A DNA stretch of 64,000 nucleotides from Ciona intestinalis (taxonomy: Eukaryota; Chordata; Ascidiacea; Phlebobranchia; Cionidae), in the NCBI RefSeq assembly GCF_000224145.3, contig NC_020169.2, forward strand, positions 4,785,555 to 4,849,554. Reading direction: 5' to 3'. The notes under the pieces are model-generated. The model did no database searches. It was not told the DNA's origin and saw only the letters and a program-made list of their open reading frames with translations. Made by a program: the position numbers and the translations under genes. Positions within the stretch are counted from its first letter, which is position 1; each line of letters opens with the position of its first letter. Positions 1-12,900 of this stretch are shown here, in pieces.

Positions 1-654
1 AAGAAACTAAGATCCTTTGTATGTTGAAGCTGGATAGAATTATCAAATGCATTTTGTAATGCAGCTGCTTCAACAGAAAAAATTGGGACCCGAACTGTTT
101 TTATAATAAATGTAAAAAAATGTTGTGATTTTTGTTATAAAATATAAATTGGCAAATTGTGTTCTGTATATTTTTGTACTCCCTAATTTAACTACCTCAT
201 TTAAATTATGATGGCTGATTCTTCCTATATAGTTTTTAATTAACCTAACAAGACCAGACTAAAAGCTTTCAACAAAATCTTACATGTACATATAAAGTAA
301 AAAACTAAAAAGTTTTCACTGCCAACAAAACAAAATTAATATACCATTTTGAATCATGCACAAGTATAAGACACAAAAAAACAAAGTATAGGAATTCTAA
401 CTTCTGTATGTTTTTATACAAAACAAATTAAAATAAAAGTTTAAATGACATGCAACTAAATAAATTCCTATTTTCAGGTTTAGTATTTCTGCTTTATTTT
501 ACAAAATAAATAAAGTGTTATTTTAAGAACATGCAATTAAGAAAATACTCATTTTCAATACTAGAACCTTTACTTTATTCTACAAAATAAATTAATATAT
601 AAGCTTAAATGACATGCAACTAAGGAAATACTTATTTTTAGGTTTATTACTCAC

Positions 655-859
655 GGTGGAAGATTAAACTGGTTGAAGATACTTGTGATAGATCCCGGGT
701 AAACTTGAGCTGCATCAATTTCAATGCTATCAGTTTTGTTTGCCTTAAACTTCCACTTTAGGAACTTATCCGCACCAGGAACTGCACATGGGAGAGATAT
801 TGATTGTGTTGCTATGACGTTTCGAACTTCTTGGATTTGTTGTTGCCGACCACATAAAC
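655..859 (-). CDS. orphan internal exon of an unidentified gene
   Basis: A 205-base minus-strand open stretch is bounded by a splice acceptor (CCTTAG just before 859) and a strong donor (GTGAGTAAT just after 655). It encodes about 68 residues beginning LCGRQQQIQEV, with a middle part containing SISLPCAVPG and KWKFKANKTD and an end reading IFNQFNLPP. It enters in phase 1. I do not recognise the family. Flanking sequence on either side shows no second convincing exon, so the rest probably lies across large introns or off the left edge. The composition is far more protein-like than the surrounding AT-rich DNA, which is the main support. Confidence 0.45.
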
Positions 860-1010
860 CTAAGGTAAAACCGTGTAGAAATTTATAAATGAAATACATT
901 TAATATAATGATTTTTACATACAAGTAGTAACTTAGTACTGTTCTGAATTGTTGTTAAATAACACATGTTACTAAAATAAATAGATCCACTATTTTATTG
1001 ATTAATGACA

Positions 1011-1197
1011 TAGTAGGGTGGGGGAAGACGGGACACCTATTCAGTTTTATTTTCCTCTTAGTTGGTAGTAAACAAAGATCATTCAAAGAACTATGAAACC
1101 GTATTCTCAGGATTCACATAGACGTTAAATGTTTAAAACACAATCAGAATATTTAGATAATACGCACTAAAGGTGTCCTGTCTTCCTCACTTTACTA
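1011..1197 (+). mobile_element. small inverted-repeat DNA element (MITE), copy 1
   Basis: It starts TAGTAGGGTGGGGGAAGACG followed by GGACACC. It ends with the near reverse complement (GGTGTCCTGTCTTCC..TTTACTA). The interior carries GGTAGTAAACAAAG and ATTCAAAGAACTATG, which recur in the copies at 8682, 11282 and 32742. It has no coding capacity. TIRs of about 26 bases and a length near 190 bases fit a non-autonomous DNA transposon. Confidence 0.8.
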
Positions 1198-2649
1198 TAA
1201 ACTTTGTTAAGCAGAAAAAATTAAGCAGAAAATTTGTTTTTTTCTTATCAATGGTTCAGGAAATATACATGGTAAATTATCTTAACATATGGTATAACTG
1301 TGCATCACAAGAATTTATAATATGTTACATTAAATACCTTGTTCTAAAAACAATGAAACCAAAAACAACTGAAATATTAAAAATTTCCACATTTTTAAAT
1401 TCCCCTAAAAATCTGAAAAATATGATTTGTTAATGTTTACTCTATAGCCCTGAGAATTTTTTTAAAAAAATTTTTTTAAAGTTGTTACTTTGTAAGTCTT
1501 AAATGATATTTTTTTTAAGAATTTTTTTGGAATATTCTTAATTTTATTTTATCAGATGTATTAATTTATTTTAATAGTATTTACTACAAACGTTTAGTTT
1601 TATGGCTTAAAGATTAATTCGTTTTATCCATACATGCGCTTTACTGTGGAACAGAAAATTATTGTATAATATTTTATCGAGTTCTATTTAATAGGAATAT
1701 CTAAAAAAGGTCAGACTATTCACGCAAAGAAACCAAAAAGCACGATTTTTCCCTGTGTGCTTGATTATACGGGATATAATAGGCTAGGTGACAATAATGC
1801 TGACGAAGTCCTATAGATAGCGACCATAATCTCCTATAAACTGTTGCAGCATCTTCTTCAAAAGAACGTTACCTTTTTGGATTCTTACTCTAAACTAAAT
1901 TGCTCTTACTAACGACTCTTAAACCTAATTCTTTTGAATCTTTTTAGGTCACAACGCAAACCCATCCAGTACCATCGTGATTGTGACGTATTAAATGGCG
2001 TCGGGCGTCGACGTATTTCTCAAAAGATAACAAAATCGCCTTTTTCCTTTACGTACCTCGCACGCGGGAAACGCTTGAGCAATCAAATGATATTGCGATT
2101 CGTCAAGATTTAGAACGTGCGAGGATACAGATAACCATTACTAGTTTGAAGTTCAACCTTGATAGTGGCGCTGATATTTACAAATGAAACGTGCTGGGTG
2201 TTTAATTGAACTCGGTGTATCTTATGGGTCCCATTTTGTTTTGTTGTGTAAAACTGGTAGTTCTGTGAACAGAATCAAACATTTCTTTGATGAAGAAGGA
2301 TTGTAACGAATCTCTAAGCGAATTTTAGCCAATTTAGTTTCTTAATCACTGATAATATAGGCGATATGCTAACTTTGCTATTGTCGTGCAAGTTTATAAT
2401 TGCGGATCACGAAGTAGTTTAAGATCCTGTAGCTGTGTGTTACATGGTTGTCAAATATTCTGTAAAACTATTGTCAAATATTGTGTAAGGTCGTCAATCC
2501 TCTCATTATAATATTTAATCCAGAGACCGAATACGGTTTCACGCGTAGTTGTAGTAGGTAAACCTAATGTTCAGTTTAATCTCATATTTGCTCTAACTTA
2601 TAGTGTGTTGGTTTGTATAGATATATGATCGAACTTCGTTCGGTAGATA

Positions 2650-2755
2650 AATCAATGTAACTTATAAATCAAACAGCGTCAGTCGTAGTTATACTGGTGT
2701 TCTTTTTTATTATACATCTCGTGCCCGCTTTTATGAGTTACAATATTTGTTTTTA
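2650..2755 (-). repeat. SINE tail fragment
   Basis: GTCGTAGTTATACTGGTGTT, then TACATCTCGTGCCCGC and ATGAGTTAC, match the 3' body of the tRNA-derived SINE seen more fully at 30898-31135, in the same minus orientation. The tRNA-like head is missing. Confidence 0.5.
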
Positions 2756-3735
2756 AACTTAAGACAGCGCATGTACGTTTTACCGATAATTTTTCCTAGT
2801 CCAATATAATGACAATACGGTAAGTTGATTACTTTTTCGTCTTGTTAGTCATTATAGAGTGCTAGTTTGGTTTAGGCATTTAAATCCTATTTAGTTATAG
2901 GCTTTTAAAACTTATCAAATATAATTAATTTTGGGAGATTTAATGACGACGGGGCAAGTTGGGATATGTCTGTTTAACTTCGCATGCAAAATTGTCAACC
3001 GTTCAAGAAATATATAATAAATTCCACGTTGTCTATTTCTCCAATAGGTGAAAATCGTCCCATTGATTGCTCTCTTTTAAATTTAGAAATTATTTAATTT
3101 CTATACTTTAACACATCGGTTAAGCGACATGGTAAGTTGTCAAAATACATTTTTTTAATTAATATCAAAAACCATTGGTAATTTGTAGTTAAAATTTGCG
3201 TTTTGTGTATAAAAATAGTCGTTTAAAAATTTGTTTTTATATTTTATTAAACAGCGACTAACTTGCCACGACCAATTAACTGCAGCGTTAAAGTGTAAAT
3301 ACTAACAAGCCGCAAGCCCGCATATTCGCTAATTGCTAATGATAGTATTAATGATTAAATGTCGTTCTGCCATATTTATATGTTGTTAGTAAGGTAAAAT
3401 CAAATTGTATTATTTGTGTGTAATATCAAATAAAACAATAAACACACTTTTCGTTTTATCTGCTGTGTTTTTTTAATAAACTCATTCTATTTTCCATATC
3501 GTTTATAGCCATATTCGCATTCATGTTGTATAAAAACATTGTGGCTGATTAGTCTGATGTCCAGATACGTATGCATAACATATCTTAAAGTTATTTATTA
3601 AAATTGCAAACGTTAAGGTGTTGTAAAGGTCCTTGTAGTTCAATGTATCATAAATACTTAACTTATCACTAAATACATTATTATGCAGACGTGGGACTTA
3701 CAATAGTTTTTTTTGTAAACTTAATGTAGTTCATT

Positions 3736-5258
3736 ATGTCAAATAGTGGAAATCCGGTTGAAGCAGTCCCCACAAATGACTGCTTGCGACTCCAACTTCA
3801 ATCTGTTGACTCTGGTGAGGGAGAGACAGGCAAGAAGCATTACCAGTGTTTGAAATGTTCATTTTCATCAAACTATCTCGGCAACCTCCGTGTGCATATG
3901 AGGAGACACACCGGAGAGAAACCGTTTCGTTGCGAGTTTTGCTCAAGGCCGTTCAGTGATAAAAGCAACCTGAACAGCCACAAACGTCGAAAACATCTTG
4001 GTCAAAGCAGAAATAATCTCCCAATACCAAGGGTTCCATTACGAAGAATGTATACCGGTCGCATAAATTACGCCAAGTCGGTAAAACGTGTGCCTCGTAC
4101 TTCCAGTTCTTCACTAGGTGCAAGTGAAGAGTGGAGCGTCGTTCAAGCTCCCAATCGACAGGAAGTGACATCACAGTGGTCGGATGCACAGGAAGTAACA
4201 TCACAGTTTCAAACAGATAAACCGACAATGTCAAGTTGTTTTAATTTAATTCCTACAGAGGTTCGTAACGAACTCATCTTCTAAAATATTAGTGGGATAT
4301 GGAAATGTTACATAAGAAATAAAAACCAACAAAGTTAAACATCAAGAATAGCCATGACAAAACTGTGCACGGCATAAAAATGTCTCCACTCTTGTTATAA
4401 TTGGTTTAAGTGTTACCAATTTTACCTTTGCTTGTATTTTCGAACAACTGAAAACTGAATCTTTGCAACAAATTATATAATATTTCATTTCCAGACTTCA
4501 GCATACATGGAAAATGCATTGAACGAATACAACTCATCAAGACTACCAACAATGGTTCCTTCCTCCTCTTTACAAAGATCAAACATCTTCTCAGACTTCC
4601 AACTTGTTGATGATGGTGAAAGAGAAGAAAGCGACAACCAGAACCAGCGCCTTATATCGGAACAATCAGATAAAAATGAAATATCGAATGACAATGACAC
4701 AGAAACAGAGACTTATTATGTGAAGTACCAAACAGGTATTTTGGAATTTTTAAAGTATATTAGTGTGTCATGTATTTTTTTTATACCATTTATTACTCTG
4801 TTATTAAAGTTGTATTAAGTATTACTAATTGTTTCCGTAAAAGAAAATAACAATCCTTTTTACATACAGCTCTTGCAAAGACAAATAGAAATCCTTCCTA
4901 TGAACATAATAAGGTTCCAGAATTTGCCCCAAAGATGTCGCCTCAATCGTTAGCTTCCACGTCTCCCAAGCATAGCTCCGGTGACACAAGTATTGCAACT
5001 GGGACTTCCCCTTCACAAATTCAAGTTTGTTCGGTTACCAGTGAAAAGAACACTGTTGCTATACCAACGAGAGAAAAGAAACCTTCATTTCATTGCCAGC
5101 ATTGTGAAATTACCTTCCAAGATTATGTGATGTACACCGTACATATGGGTTGTCATGGATACGACGACCCCTTTCGGTGTAACGTGTGTGGGGAGAAATG
5201 TGGGGACCGGTTAAAGTTTGCTTGCCATTTTGCTCGAGGGGAACATAAGTCAAGTTGA
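3736..5258 (+). CDS. Ikaros-family zinc-finger transcription factor (IKZF5/Pegasus-like)
   Basis: Three coding exons fit one frame of about 384 residues: 3736-4260, 4495-4735 and 4870-5258 (stop TGA). Near the N-terminus (residues 38-88) are two C2H2 fingers joined by HTGEKPF; the second, ending SDKSNLNSHKRRKH, resembles the last DNA-binding finger of Pegasus. The last 55 residues form the pair of C-terminal fingers diagnostic of the Ikaros family (VMYTVHMGCHGYDDPF, then FARGEH), which mediate dimerisation. Family members are nuclear DNA-binding regulators, known in vertebrates mainly from blood cells. Vertebrate members have three or four N-terminal fingers; only two are seen here. The first donor (GAG|GTTCGT) is unusual, but phase and codon continuity support it. 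The ATG at 3736 is the first in frame. The family call is firm; orthology to a particular vertebrate gene is not. Confidence 0.9.
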
Positions 5259-7519
5259 AGTATAATCAACTGTCTTACTGTTATCATTGATCTATCTTTA
5301 TCTCAGCTATATATCACGGGAACTTGGAGAAATTACACCATTAGAGACATTGTTTATTTTCGAAACAATTGCATAAAAGTGTAACTCAGGATAAGAATTT
5401 TTAAACTTAAAACTGATGTTGTTTTTGTATACACATGTTACATAAGAATATTCTGACACATTGGGGCAGTTTTAGGATTTGTGAATGTTTAAGATTTTGA
5501 CCAATTTTAATCAAATTTAGTTACAAAGTCTATCTTAACATCTAATAATTAATATGAACAAGTTGGAATTAAACAGTGTTAAGTATATAAGTACATACAT
5601 ATTTATCGTAACATTCATTGTTAAAGTTTCTTTTTTTTAGTAAGGTATATATATATAGTCATCACTTAAACTTTCAGTAATTAGGTGACTTTAAAAATAA
5701 TGTCAGGTCCTATCTGTTAAAATTTATCAGTCTCCTATATTATCAATGCATGTTCTATCTGCAGTGTATTTTCAAGGCTGACTTTACCACTTCCTATCAC
5801 AATGGAACTTTTTATTAGTGTGATTTAATATTTTGTTTACCTTTATTGTGTAAGACAAATAACTTATTTTTGCAGTAAACAACACTTTGAAAGAGTTTTG
5901 TATAAACTTTAGGTAAGATGCTTTTATCGCAAGATGTTTTCATGATCAAATATTCTTTTATTGTTTTTTTTAACACATTACTTTTATCATTACTTGAAAT
6001 GCATTGACGGCTTCAAGTTACTGGCGTCAATCACAACTTAACAGTGCGCATAAAGTAAGCTGAAAATGTTTGCTACTGCTTCACTGTCAAGTGCTAATCA
6101 CTATAAACTTGCATTTTTGCTTCATGCGTATCATTCGTATTATTTTCTAAATAAAAAACCCTGCTATCATCCTACATTAGGGATGAACATGACGGCAAAA
6201 GCTTTTAAAATGAGGGCAAGGAGTCACATTCAGCTTACAGAGCTTAAAAACTATTGGTATGTATACCATACGGGTATGAGAAAAATATACTGGATTCGTA
6301 TCTCGATGTACTTTTAGTTTTAACGTTAAAACCACATTTGTTTTGTAGTATACGACGGTACCGTGTGGCGCTAAGTTCTTCAAATCTATTCCTCCGTGTG
6401 GCGCAAGTAGTCTACATTCACAATTCGGTAAGTTCGTATTTTCCTCGATATATTTATTAAAACAGTGCATATGGTTTGCTTGTACCAATCGCATTTTAAC
6501 GCGTGTGTCATCGCATAACTACCAATTATCTAAAGCTTCATGTTATTATTTTCTCGGTAGAGAGAGTTTAACTTTTTTGGTTGTTTATTTTCTTGCTGAA
6601 CTACTATTCAAGCTTGTCATTACCCAAAACCGTATTTATACCCGAACTACTGAGTCTTATTTAGGGCGGTTTGTTAAATGGTGCTTAGTTCGTGATAACC
6701 CTTACTTTTGGTTGCAACCCGCATGTGCGAAAGTTTGGGAGCGTTCAAGGCCAATGCCGTTAAAGTTTCGCTTTGATGCGCACACCAAACGTTTCAAGAA
6801 CAACGTTTTATTGTCTGTTAAACGTAGTTAACCTTTTACGATCCTGGTGTACAAACTAGTCTACCCCTCTGAGTGACAGCTGTTATTTGCAGCGGCTGAT
6901 AGGCGTGTTAACGAACTTTGCGTTTACAGGAAGTAGCCGAGTAAACATTACGTGTATGTTTGCTAACTTGATGTGGCAGATGATATAGTTCTCCACGTTA
7001 TCAACACATAAGTTCCGTTTCTTATAATCCTGCTATTTATTTATTCTTGCGCTCAATACGGGACAACAGTATGGTGTAATATGGATGTCATATTTTATAG
7101 CGGCTGTATATAGTGGCCGGGGAATTGAGAAAACGCAATCATTTGGGTTTTGCGGTATACAATGTCATGTGACCTTGCTTGCTATCTGAAGTCGAAAACA
7201 ACTTTTAATAAGCATTTAACATGTCTGGGAATTCAGACGAAATGTGTAATTTACTACTAGATTGGAAATGTCTAATTTTATTACTCCAAGATCGAACTAT
7301 ATAGATGATTATCAATCGCACCAGACCTGTACTGGTGGCAGTCATTGTAAATATTAGTAAAACGTCGCATTTTAGGTAAAATATATCCCTGTATAATAGG
7401 CTCGTAATGTTATTGCCTGGTTCGCATGGACACTGTGATCTAAACATCACCTAAAACACAAGTGAATCTGCGTTTTTTGTTAACCTTTTTTTTCTTTTTT
7501 TGCGAATGAATAAATGGAT

Positions 7520-7740
7520 AAATGAAACTTATTTATTATCGCGTGGCGGGGAAACGACTGCAGTTATAAGAAGGGTTTCTGTTTTATACATCTCGTGCCA
7601 GTTATACTAGTTTGCATGTAACTTTATGGGTTATTTTTCTGTTCGCATTTTCTGCATGTACACGTCTAAAATGGTAGCAGTGTCGAGCATCGAACCCACT
7701 AAATCTAAGCATAGGCTTGGAAGGCCACACTGACCACATT
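7520..7740 (-). mobile_element. tRNA-derived SINE
   Basis: Read on the minus strand, the head near 7740-7680 contains a pol III B-box-like GGGTTCGATGC. The body then runs into the conserved tail (CTGGCACGAGATGTATAAAA, then ACAGAAACCC..TTATAACTGC). The far end has a TGAA/TAAA-rich tail near 7505-7530. It is the same family as the copies at 30898 and 47812. Confidence 0.7.
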
Positions 7741-8176
7741 AGATGCACATGTGTAATGTGATGACAGGTTTTCCGCATCGGTAACTCGTAGGTTTGTGAA
7801 ACAGAAAACCCAAAAATGTTATTCCTGCCACACGAAGATAAAGTAAGTTATACAGTCATTCATGATTTGTGATATCATACATGTTTTAAGAACGGGTACT
7901 TTACGGAACTGATGTTATTACACTTTCACATACACACACCATAAACTACTGCTCGTAACTGGTTTGGGAACAGCTATATTGACAAACTCGTTAATTGCTT
8001 TTAAGTATTAGTTTAGCGAACATTATTTAACCAAGATAAGGTTGGTAGTTTCCTATATGTAAAATTTATACGAGATGCACTTTACACCTTGGTGCAAAAT
8101 ATATTTGCTATAGCATCGGTAATACCCATACGTCAAGCATAAATTAAACAGTTAAGTAAACACTTCCTGCACTACT

Positions 8177-8345
8177 TAGTAGAGTGGGGTAATTTGAGAC
8201 ATGTTTTCATTCTTTTTTTTCTCTCAAATGCGGCATTTAGTAGTAAACACAGAATTGTATCAAAGAAAACGATCGGGAAATACGGGATTTGGGTGCTGTA
8301 ACGGTATCCCATGTATACCCCACAGTATACTATATACGTTGTCTC
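8177..8345 (+). mobile_element. diverged MITE-like element
   Basis: It begins TAGTAGAGTGGGGTAATTTG followed by AGACATG and carries the internal TTTAGTAGTAAACACAG. These resemble the clear family members at 1011 and 32742. The right terminus is not clearly inverted, so the assignment is tentative. Confidence 0.4.
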
Positions 8346-8681
8346 ACAAAAAGCCATTGATGTGAATACATAAAGTGTGCATCAGCAGGCTAATAGGTAC
8401 AAACACCTCTAGCTCGTCTTTACTTCCTTATTTTCCATTGAATGTATGCACTTGGGAATACTCATATTGGTTTAACTATACCCACGTCTATTCCCAATAC
8501 AGCCTGCTGTGGGTAACCACGCGGTTATGTTAAACGAGTAAACATGTCGTTGAAGTATTACCAAGTTATACGTAGTTTTCACGCCAGTGTGTCAAGTCTG
8601 TACTTTGCTGAACTATATTTTGGAAGTTCATAAAAAATTCAATTTTGCCTCCGATACCTGTATATTTTTCCTAAAATACAT

Positions 8682-8875
8682 TATATAGGGTGTGGGAAGA
8701 TTGGACACCTTTTCATTCTATTTTCTTGTCCCAAATTGGTAGTAAAAAATACATTCAAAGAATTACAAAAGCGTTTCTTAACAACTCCCACAGACCGTTG
8801 TTTTTGTTTAAAAAACGTTTAGGGGATTTGGATACCATGTGGTAAAGGGGTCCCGCCTTCGCCCACCTTACTGTA
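8682..8875 (+). mobile_element. small inverted-repeat DNA element (MITE), copy 2
   Basis: The left end reads TATAGGGTGTGGGAAGATTG then GACACC. The right end reads GGGGTCCCGCCTTCGCCCAC then CTTACTGTA, its near reverse complement. The interior GGTAGTAAAAAATACATTC matches the other copies. Confidence 0.8.
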
Positions 8876-9859
8876 CGTGCGGTATTTTGCATAGGATTTA
8901 AATGCACCCATATATACTTCGTCAAAAGCCAAGAGACAATACATATTTTTGTTATTAAACTGTAGATTCCTAATGAACTAATTCTATCAAGTTAAAGGTG
9001 TTTTTATTTGTCTATTTTGGTAATTACTTATTTTACTCCGAATTTGACAATCAAGGATTATCCTGAGTGTTATTTAGTTTATGTAACCAACAGTTTTAAT
9101 ATGTTTCACTGTCTTAAATACTCAATATGTTCCACAGCCCCAAACAACATATTGGTCTTGAACGAGTAAACAGTAAAATGTACAAGATACACCGTGCCGT
9201 GTGCAAAGTATTTGACTTGCGTTTGTAACGTGTGCAAAAGTAGCATCCATCAGCCACGAGCAAAAGTCGTGGAAGGCAATTACTTCGAGTTGATTTGCGT
9301 TCATCGTACATTGGCATATGTGTTCTATCGGACAATAAACAAGTTTTTCTGCATTTTCTAACGCTTGATTCGCAGTGGGGTTCCAGGACTCGCTGTGTAT
9401 TAGCATTGGAAATGCGGCCCCATGTTATAGTTACTGTCGTTGCCCCACTGCGTGGGGATAAATACGTTCCACCATTTATTTCTTGGTATAATTTCGTAAA
9501 CATTTTATGTACGACCTAAACCCCCCCAAAAAACTAATGCTCCGTTTTTTCAATGTAATTTAGTATCGGTGGCATTAGTTCCTTGCAAGCGGCATTCAAG
9601 CAATTCAATCAGTCCAATGTTTACACCGATTTTGGTTTGTTTTTTGCCTTTGAACTTGTCCCAACGAGTTTCCTGCTAAAACTCTGTCCCAACAAGTTTC
9701 CTGCTAAGTTTTCTGCACAACTTCCTCGGCAATCTACTCGACCGCGTTTTCCGGTGGCTCCTTATTTGCAGAAAGCGATTGTGGGTGGGTTCACGAGCAA
9801 GTCTACAGTGCTGAAGTTCGTTTTTTTTTTCGATCACGTAGGCGGTATATGCCGGGCTG

Positions 9860-9867
9860 TATAAAAG
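9860..9867 (+). promoter_or_regulatory. TATA box of the alcohol dehydrogenase gene
   Basis: TATAAAAG lies 43 bases upstream of the ATG at 9910. Transcription would start near 9890-9895, giving a very short 5' leader. Confidence 0.55.
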
Positions 9868-9909
9868 TCGGGTGTAAACCTGGAACGTCTCACATCTCGA
9901 CTAAGCAAA

Positions 9910-12900
9910 ATGAAGAAAGCAGAAATTGTCGAGGCGAAGAAACCGCTGAAAATATCCGAAGCTCCGGTGCCGAAACCACCGAAGGACGGAGCTGTAGTAA
10001 AGGTGCAAATATTATCGGAATTCGTAATATAAACTCCTATCTAATTAACTAATAAAATTACGAGGTAATTTTTAAGTTTCGAAAAAGATTACAGTGTAAA
10101 TATTTGTCTGAACATAAGTATCCGTTCTTACCCTTTTTTACCAGCACAAGACGAAAGATGGTTACGTTGTCTTAAATTTTTATTCGCTATAGGAGACAAA
10201 TCTAACCACCGACTATTTCCAGCTTCTGTACAGTGGAATCTGTCATTCGGATATTCATCAGATAGACAACGGGTTTGACGTTGGTAGTAGATTTACCTGC
10301 CTTACCGATGATCCAAACTATCAATTCCCGATCGTACCTGGTCACGAGATGGCGGGCGTGGTCCACTCATTGGGAGAAAACGCAAGTATGTCAATATTTT
10401 GATTTTTAACTTTGTGAATGACAATTGTAAAAACATGCTCTAAATAGAAACCGGTAGATTATAAACCAAAACAAAAAACTAATATATGCCTTCTAAATAA
10501 GAAACGTTTTCCATATGACAAAATTAATTGCCCTGTTGAGTTAATTTATAACGTATTAAATAATAATTACGTTATTTCAAAAACCTTACATTTTTAATAG
10601 AACCTTGTGACTTGAAGATCGGGGACCGAGTCGCAGTGTTTCCCTGGATCGGGTGTGGAAAGTGTGGATATTGTGATAATGGTTACTCTCAGTTCTGCAA
10701 GGAGAAACATCATACCATGGGATTCGGGGCAGTGCCTGGAGGGTAAGCATATATAACTTTGTATTATGCATGTCTTGATGCTCTCTGCTGTAACTCGTCC
10801 GAACCCGAGTTGGGTATTTTACCCAACTCCATTATCCTAAAGTTAATTGCTTGGTTATATTGGACGGTAGGAAACAAACCTCTGTCGCGATCTAAAATAA
10901 CACGTTCTTTTGAAATATTGTCTTACGGCTTATAGACCTAAAACCTGCCCAACTAAAAAATAATGCGTTTCCTATATTCTTAATGAACACTGTGACGTGA
11001 TCATGGCGTCATGTTTACGTCACAGATATTCCAACTACACGGTTGTAATCCACCATCAGTTCCTGGTAAAAGTTCCAGCTTCAATACCTCTAAGTATCGC
11101 TACCATGCTGCCATGCTCTGGTCTTACAACGTATAATGCTGTAACAACTGCATTACCTGCAATTAAAAAGGCGACCGCCTTTAAAGGTAACTTAAAGTAC
11201 AAATGATGATTGTTTTTATTTTCTTTTATTGTTTTAGTTAATAGCAAACAAAAAAAGTTGTTTTTTAGTGGACAGAAACTATAGTAGGACGGGGAAAGGC
11301 GGTATACCTTTACCAAATAATATCCAAATATCCTAATCGTGTTTTAAACAATTTACGGTCTATGGAAGACGCGAAAATACGGTTTTATAATTCTTTGAAT
11401 GTTCTTTGTTTGCTACCAAATCGGACGAGAAAACAGAATGAAGTGTGTCCCATTTCCCCCCACCTTACTATGTTGAATGAATGAGTGAATGTAACTATTT
11501 ATACTCACGTGGCGCAGCAGCAACAATCGTTATAACATCGTTGTTCTGTTTCATACCCTCGTGCCAGCTTACGAGTTACCACGTATGTGACTTTACGCCG
11601 TTGGTTTCAATCTTACACCCACTTTTGTCTACACCAGGCAAAGCGTCAATGTTGATCATCGGTGCAGGTGGTTTGGGGTTGTGGGCTCTCCAGCTGGCCA
11701 AGAATATCTTGCCCAAGACCACGAATGTTGTTGTGGCAGATCTCAGTGTAAGTTTAGAATTTGTATATTTGATAAAATAGAAATTAATCCCATAACTACA
11801 ATAGTTATACCATTGTAGTTATACTATATGCGCTTATGAACAGCATACTTTATCTCATGCTATACCTTTCATAAAGACATATATAATGCTTTCACAACGA
11901 CATCATTTCATGGCCATACTTTCTGGTTTGAATTAAAGTTGTGTTATAATTAGGAAAGTAAGCTGGGCAATGCAAAAGAAAGAGGCGCAGATGGAACTGT
12001 AGCTTGGGATCCTAGCAAGTCTGAGGAGGATTTGATAAAAGCGACAGCCAAACTCGGAAACGAAATTGGTTATGACGCAATCATTGACTTTGTGAACACA
12101 AGAGTCACATCGACTCGCGCGTTCGAGTGTTTGAACACGGTAAGGAAATCATGGGTCGTGGTGATATAAAAATGGGCTTTTTTAACAGACGAAATTGTAA
12201 TTCAAACGTGAAACGCATTTGACACATGGGTGCTTAAATATACGAAATTGTTAATGCTCTAATTTTGATAAGCACGAGTTACACAAAACATATGCGCGTC
12301 TGTTATTGCATTAACAAACTGTGTGATAAATCACGGTCTACTAGAGATTCTAACTTTAAACCTAAAATGGGAATAAAGGGCCGTGCATAAATGTATAAAC
12401 GCATTATACCCCAACAATCATTCATTCGTACAGGATGGCCTTCAAGTGTGTGTTGGGTTATTTGGAGGGTCGGGTAACTTTCCTCTACCAGTTCTCACCC
12501 TGAGTGAGAAAGGTGTAAAGGGAGTTTACGTTGGGAGACTTCAGCAACTTAAAGATCTTATTGCATTGGTGTCAACGAACAAGGTAAATGATATACCTTG
12601 AATTTTATGTTTTCCTTCGAATATATATACATAGCGAAAATGCATTTACATAATTGCACTGCGCATCGTTGTCTCTATTTGTTTCAAGCCAGTTTTAGGT
12701 TTTTAATATTTTAAAAAAAAACTACTCCATAGATGTGTTATGACTGTCGTTTACCATTACTTTCCAAATTGTAGCTTTATAACTCTATGATATAACTCTG
12801 TGATACAGCTCACACCACCCCCACTCATCTACTACAAACTGGAAGACATCAACTCAGCCCTGGACCTTCTAAGGGTCGGGAAGATTAATGGACGTGGGAT

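Larger units (their letters stand above)
860..3735. other. non-coding stretch upstream of the Ikaros-family gene
   Basis: No convincing exon is seen on either strand. It holds one inverted-repeat element (1011-1197), poly-T and poly-A runs around 1440-1530, and a SINE tail fragment near 2650-2750. The last kilobase probably includes the promoter and 5' leader of the gene starting at 3736. A TTTTTTTTGTAAAC..TGTAG stretch ending at 3729 could be a cis- or trans-splice acceptor. Confidence 0.6.
5259..9840. other. long gene-poor interval
   Basis: After the probable 3' UTR of the zinc-finger gene I see no supported gene. Open frames at 6066-6317, 6505-6831, 7205-7450 and 9114-9503 lack splice context, recognisable domains or convincing composition. 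The interval holds a SINE (about 7520-7740), one clear MITE (8682-8875) and one weak MITE-like element (about 8177-8345). An imperfect palindrome GGTATGTATACCATACGGG lies near 6257. Confidence 0.5.

Noticed and set aside
6505-6831. 108-codon plus-strand open frame
   Set aside because: No domain, no splice context and no Kozak-like or 5' leader evidence; composition resembles chance translation of AT-rich DNA.
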